Shown here in pieces: positions 8,061 through 10,012 of a DNA stretch of 10,012 nt. Source of the DNA: Phoronis pallida (taxonomy: Eukaryota > Phoronida > Phoronidae); contig JAOXYC010257007.1 of the NCBI GenBank assembly GCA_028565715.1, positions 1 to 10,012 of the forward strand, written 5' to 3'. Positions within the stretch are counted from its first letter, which is position 1; the number at the start of each line of letters is the position of its first letter. Position numbers and translations under genes: made by a program. The notes under the pieces were generated by a model. That model did not search any database and was not told where the DNA came from. It saw nothing but the letters and a program-made list of their open reading frames with translations.

Positions 8061-8396
8061 CATCGCTACTTACGAATGTAGAATTATCAATTATTGAAAT
8101 TCGACGTTTTCACCCGTTTTTTTTACACAGTTTGATCATTTTTTGTTGCCAATTCATGTTACAACCTTCATTCTTGAACGAAAATACAAAGTATATCTGT
8201 TACAGTTGATCTCAGTTATCTTGACACCCCTTCAAGATATTTCATCAAGTCACATAGGCCGCCTGTATAGAGATTTCCGGAAGAAACGATGGTGATTATT
8301 CCTTCAGATGAATGGAAGGACGCTATATGTAACAACAATTCTAACACAATTGCCCTCATTCAATAGTTGATAATTTCACATTGGTAAGTAGCAATA
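8061..8396 (-). mobile_element. MITE copy B (~336 bp), inverted relative to copy A
   Basis: The ends CATCGCTACTTAC (8061) and, reverse-complemented, TATTGCTACTTAC (8396) extend into TIRs of about 38 bp with AATTATCAA and TATTGAA. TA flanks both ends (8059-8060, 8397-8398). Aligned in reverse to 1400-1749, it is by eye about three-quarters identical from end to end, with copy A carrying a CTAG expansion and small indels between them. Its TIRs match each other better than those of copy A, so it may be the less decayed copy. It is non-coding. Confidence 0.9.
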
Positions 8397-8724
8397 TATG
8401 CATTTTACTTACAGTCTTAAATGTTTTTAACCTTTCAAGCTTTTTACAAGTTTTCCAATTGGGCCTTTCTTGAACTTTAGGGAAAATTTGATTAAAAAAG
8501 CCAAAACAGAGCTCTGACAGCACAAGCTCCGACAGCAGATTTAACATTGTTGCACCGATTTAATTCAGGAGTCTGCGAACTGAGCTCAAGTTTAATGTGG
8601 CTGACTTATTTGTGCCGGAACTGAATCGATAACAGATTGTAATTCGAAAACAATATCATAAAGAGATTTAGGAATCAATGAGCGGTAATATCCAACTAAT
8701 TAGTTAAAGGGCATTTCCTTGTAG

Positions 8725-8820
8725 AATAAAACAAATGATGTGGATTTTGACAGCAAAAATGTAAACATGCCAAAGGCACAAGATGTGTCATTTAAGGATG
8801 CTCCTGCAATAGATTTTAAG
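8725..8820 (+). CDS. Exon of an unrecognised lysine-rich protein gene
   Basis: This is bounded by a strong acceptor (GCATTTCCTTGTAG) ending at 8724 and a consensus donor (TTTTAAG|GTGAGT) at 8821. The 96-nt exon is open in phase 0 for 32 codons and joins the next exon in frame. The peptide ends with SFKDAPAIDFK. It is either an internal exon or the 5' leader plus first coding exon; in the second case the in-frame ATG is at 8767. A competing ATG at 8735 opens a 9-codon frame that ends at TAA 8762-8764, two bases before ATG 8767. I do not recognise the protein. Splice-site quality and unbroken phase across a short intron are the main evidence that it is real. Confidence 0.55.
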
Positions 8821-8881
8821 GTGAGTCTCGACCATCTCTTCATGGTGGGTATCTATCAAATTTATTCAACCCCATTTCCAG

Positions 8882-9247
8882 AATCTTGCTGCAGAAATAA
8901 GATCAATTGAAAGGCCGATCCCTTGTAAAAATGTTCAAATGACTGACCCAACTAAGGTAAAATTCAATTTGAAAAGAGTAGCAATTTACCAAACGATCAA
9001 ATTACAAGTAGGAAAGCTCTTGAGGAAATCATCAAAGAAGCTCCAGGCTAAAAATGCCGACAAGACACTTTGGCTAGGAATTTCAATTGAAAAGGCTCAA
9101 CTAACCTCATATCCCCTAAAACATAGGTATACACAGACACCAAAAAACCTCACTGAACTTTCAAAGAAGGTTAAAAATGCCAAGGCATTTTTGCCAAGTA
9201 ATGATTGCTTCACATATTCCAGTTCACCAGTGAAAAATGACTTGTGA
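8882..9247 (+). CDS. Terminal exon of the unrecognised lysine-rich protein gene
   Basis: After a 61-bp intron (8821-8881, GTGAGT ... CCATTTCCAG) the frame continues for 121 codons to TGA at 9245-9247. From ATG 8767 the spliced protein would be 139 residues, about 22 of them lysine, with no signal peptide or membrane segment. Visible pieces include KVKFNLKRVAIYQTIKLQ, a KLLRKSSKKLQ basic patch, and LWLGISIEKAQL. The composition suggests a basic nuclear or nucleic-acid-associated protein, but this is only an inference and no domain is recognised. An ATG at 8939 could start a shorter, unspliced form. The gene points away from TRAPPC13. A decayed transposon ORF is the main alternative; it has no stop or frameshift. 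Confidence 0.6.
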   Translation, partial: NLAAEIRSIERPIPCKNVQMTDPTKVKFNLKRVAIYQTIKLQVGKLLRKSSKKLQAKNADKTLWLGISIEKAQLTSYPLKHRYTQTPKNLTELSKKVKNAKAFLPSNDCFTYSSSPVKNDL

Positions 9248-9960
9248 TATTGTGATGTGTTGTCGGTGAAGTGAGGTGAAGTGTGAAGTAGTCATCAGAT
9301 TAAGTGATCAGTGAATGTGTGTTTGTTGTTTTAACTCCTCAAATGAAAACACTGCTGGTGCTTAAGAAAATTATGTAAAGAACAAATCTCAGTCTTCATG
9401 AATCTGTCAACAGATGGAGGTGTTTCACATGGGCCCAATCACCATTGTTAACAAGTGTTACTGTTCAAAGTAGCTTAGCAACTATGTGCTTTCTAACAGG
9501 TATGCAAGAGATGATCCATATGTCTAACTTCTGCCAATGGCAAGTAAGGTGAGTGTTGAGCATATCTAAGGACTTTGAATTGTATGGAAATTGGTGCAAG
9601 AAACACGACGTCTTATAAGAAAATCCAGATATTTTGCAAAAGTGAGTTATCTAGAAGTCCTGATATGAACAACAGCATGTAGCATATTTGTAGCATAGGG
9701 GGTTAACCTTGTGACACAAATTCAAAAATCTCAACATGTAAATGTTGTCTTACAGCTTTCATGGTGAAGAACGATAACTGGTTGATCAATGCATTTTAGA
9801 CAAAAATGTATCTGTGTTCAATTTTAAAAAATCTGTAATTCGTTTGACTGAACTTCAAGTTACTAGCAGCACATGTTTTTGTCAGATAAGACTATTGATG
9901 CAGGCTTCAAAGGTAAGTCAACCAGTAAACTAAGCTAATAAATCAAAAACTTAAACATGC
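9248..9960 (+). other. Probable 3' UTR and flank of the plus-strand gene
   Basis: There is no long frame after the stop. A 10-bp tandem duplication, GGTGAAGTGA/GGTGAAGTGT, sits at 9265-9284 just past the stop, and a canonical AATAAA lies at 9937-9942, about 700 bp downstream. Against a simple 3' UTR, the stretch also contains exon-like segments with good splice borders (9500-9548, 9756-9799, 9886-9912), described under findings. Confidence 0.35.
9937..9942 (+). terminator. Candidate polyadenylation signal AATAAA
   Basis: A canonical hexamer on the same strand as the 8725-9247 gene, inside GCTAATAAATC. AATAAA is common in AT-rich DNA, so this is suggestive only. Confidence 0.3.
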
Positions 9961-10012
9961 AAGGAATTGAAGAGTTGTGCCTCGTCAGTATCAGTGGAGT
10001 CAGGAGCAAGAC

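Larger units (their letters stand above)
1275..8724. other. Long non-coding stretch: TRAPPC13 intron 1 and/or upstream intergenic DNA
   Basis: A phase-1 intron must begin upstream of 1274 on the minus strand, because the exon there starts mid-codon. No convincing first exon with the expected donor is visible, so how much of this stretch is intron is unknown. It contains the MITE copies, CpG island, foldback, tRNA-like remnant and hairpins listed separately. The segments 1750-3550, 6250-8060 and most of 8400-8724 are AT-rich, and I see no supported gene in them. Open frames of 60-106 codons occur at about the number chance would give in DNA this AT-rich. Confidence 0.6.

Noticed and set aside
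8356-8547. 63-codon minus-strand frame (MLNLLSELVLSEL ...) with CT|GTAAGT donor near 8412
   Set aside because: Its 3' end runs into MITE copy B, its phase (0) does not fit the TRAPPC13 exon at 1274, and it shows no TRAPPC13-like residues.
9202-9247. Short resemblance of LPSNDC and the following SSPVKNDL to a segment of vertebrate SHLD3
   Set aside because: Five or six residues recalled from memory with no support in the rest of the protein; too weak to name the gene.

Overview
This is AT-rich (roughly two thirds A+T), intron-dominated eukaryotic nuclear DNA. It has GT-AG introns, tRNA-derived and inverted-repeat elements, and CpG depletion outside one island. The recognisable gene points to a metazoan, and the genome texture suggests an invertebrate; I cannot place it more finely. 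Nothing looks bacterial, viral or CRISPR-like.

The one gene I recognise is TRAPPC13, a subunit of the TRAPP vesicle-tethering complexes. It runs on the minus strand off the left edge. Two coding exons are clear: 1106-1274 (VMRLTKPTL ... LTLPQNFG) and 9-93 ([18 protein letters not shown] ...), separated by a 1,012-bp intron with matching phases. The short first coding exon is not certain. A weak, phase-compatible candidate lies at 6054-6126.

Positions 1275-8724 are mostly non-coding, either TRAPPC13 intron 1 or upstream DNA. They hold a CpG island at 3559-4057 (candidate promoter, possibly divergent, with a palindromic TATCGCGATA core and a CTCF-like site). They also hold two full copies of a ~340-bp MITE in opposite orientation (1400-1749 and 8061-8396), a 98-bp foldback hairpin (4361-4458), a tRNA-like remnant inside a 12-bp inverted repeat (4532-4620), and several smaller hairpins.

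On the plus strand at the right, two exons (8725-8820 and 8882-9247) joined by a 61-bp intron encode the C-terminal part, or all, of a small lysine-rich protein I do not recognise. A possible 3' UTR follows, with AATAAA at 9937-9942. This gene and TRAPPC13 point away from each other, so they are either head-to-head neighbours or the second is nested in a long TRAPPC13 first intron.

I found no convincing new multi-gene system. The most useful leads are the unrecognised plus-strand gene, the CpG island, and the MITE pair.
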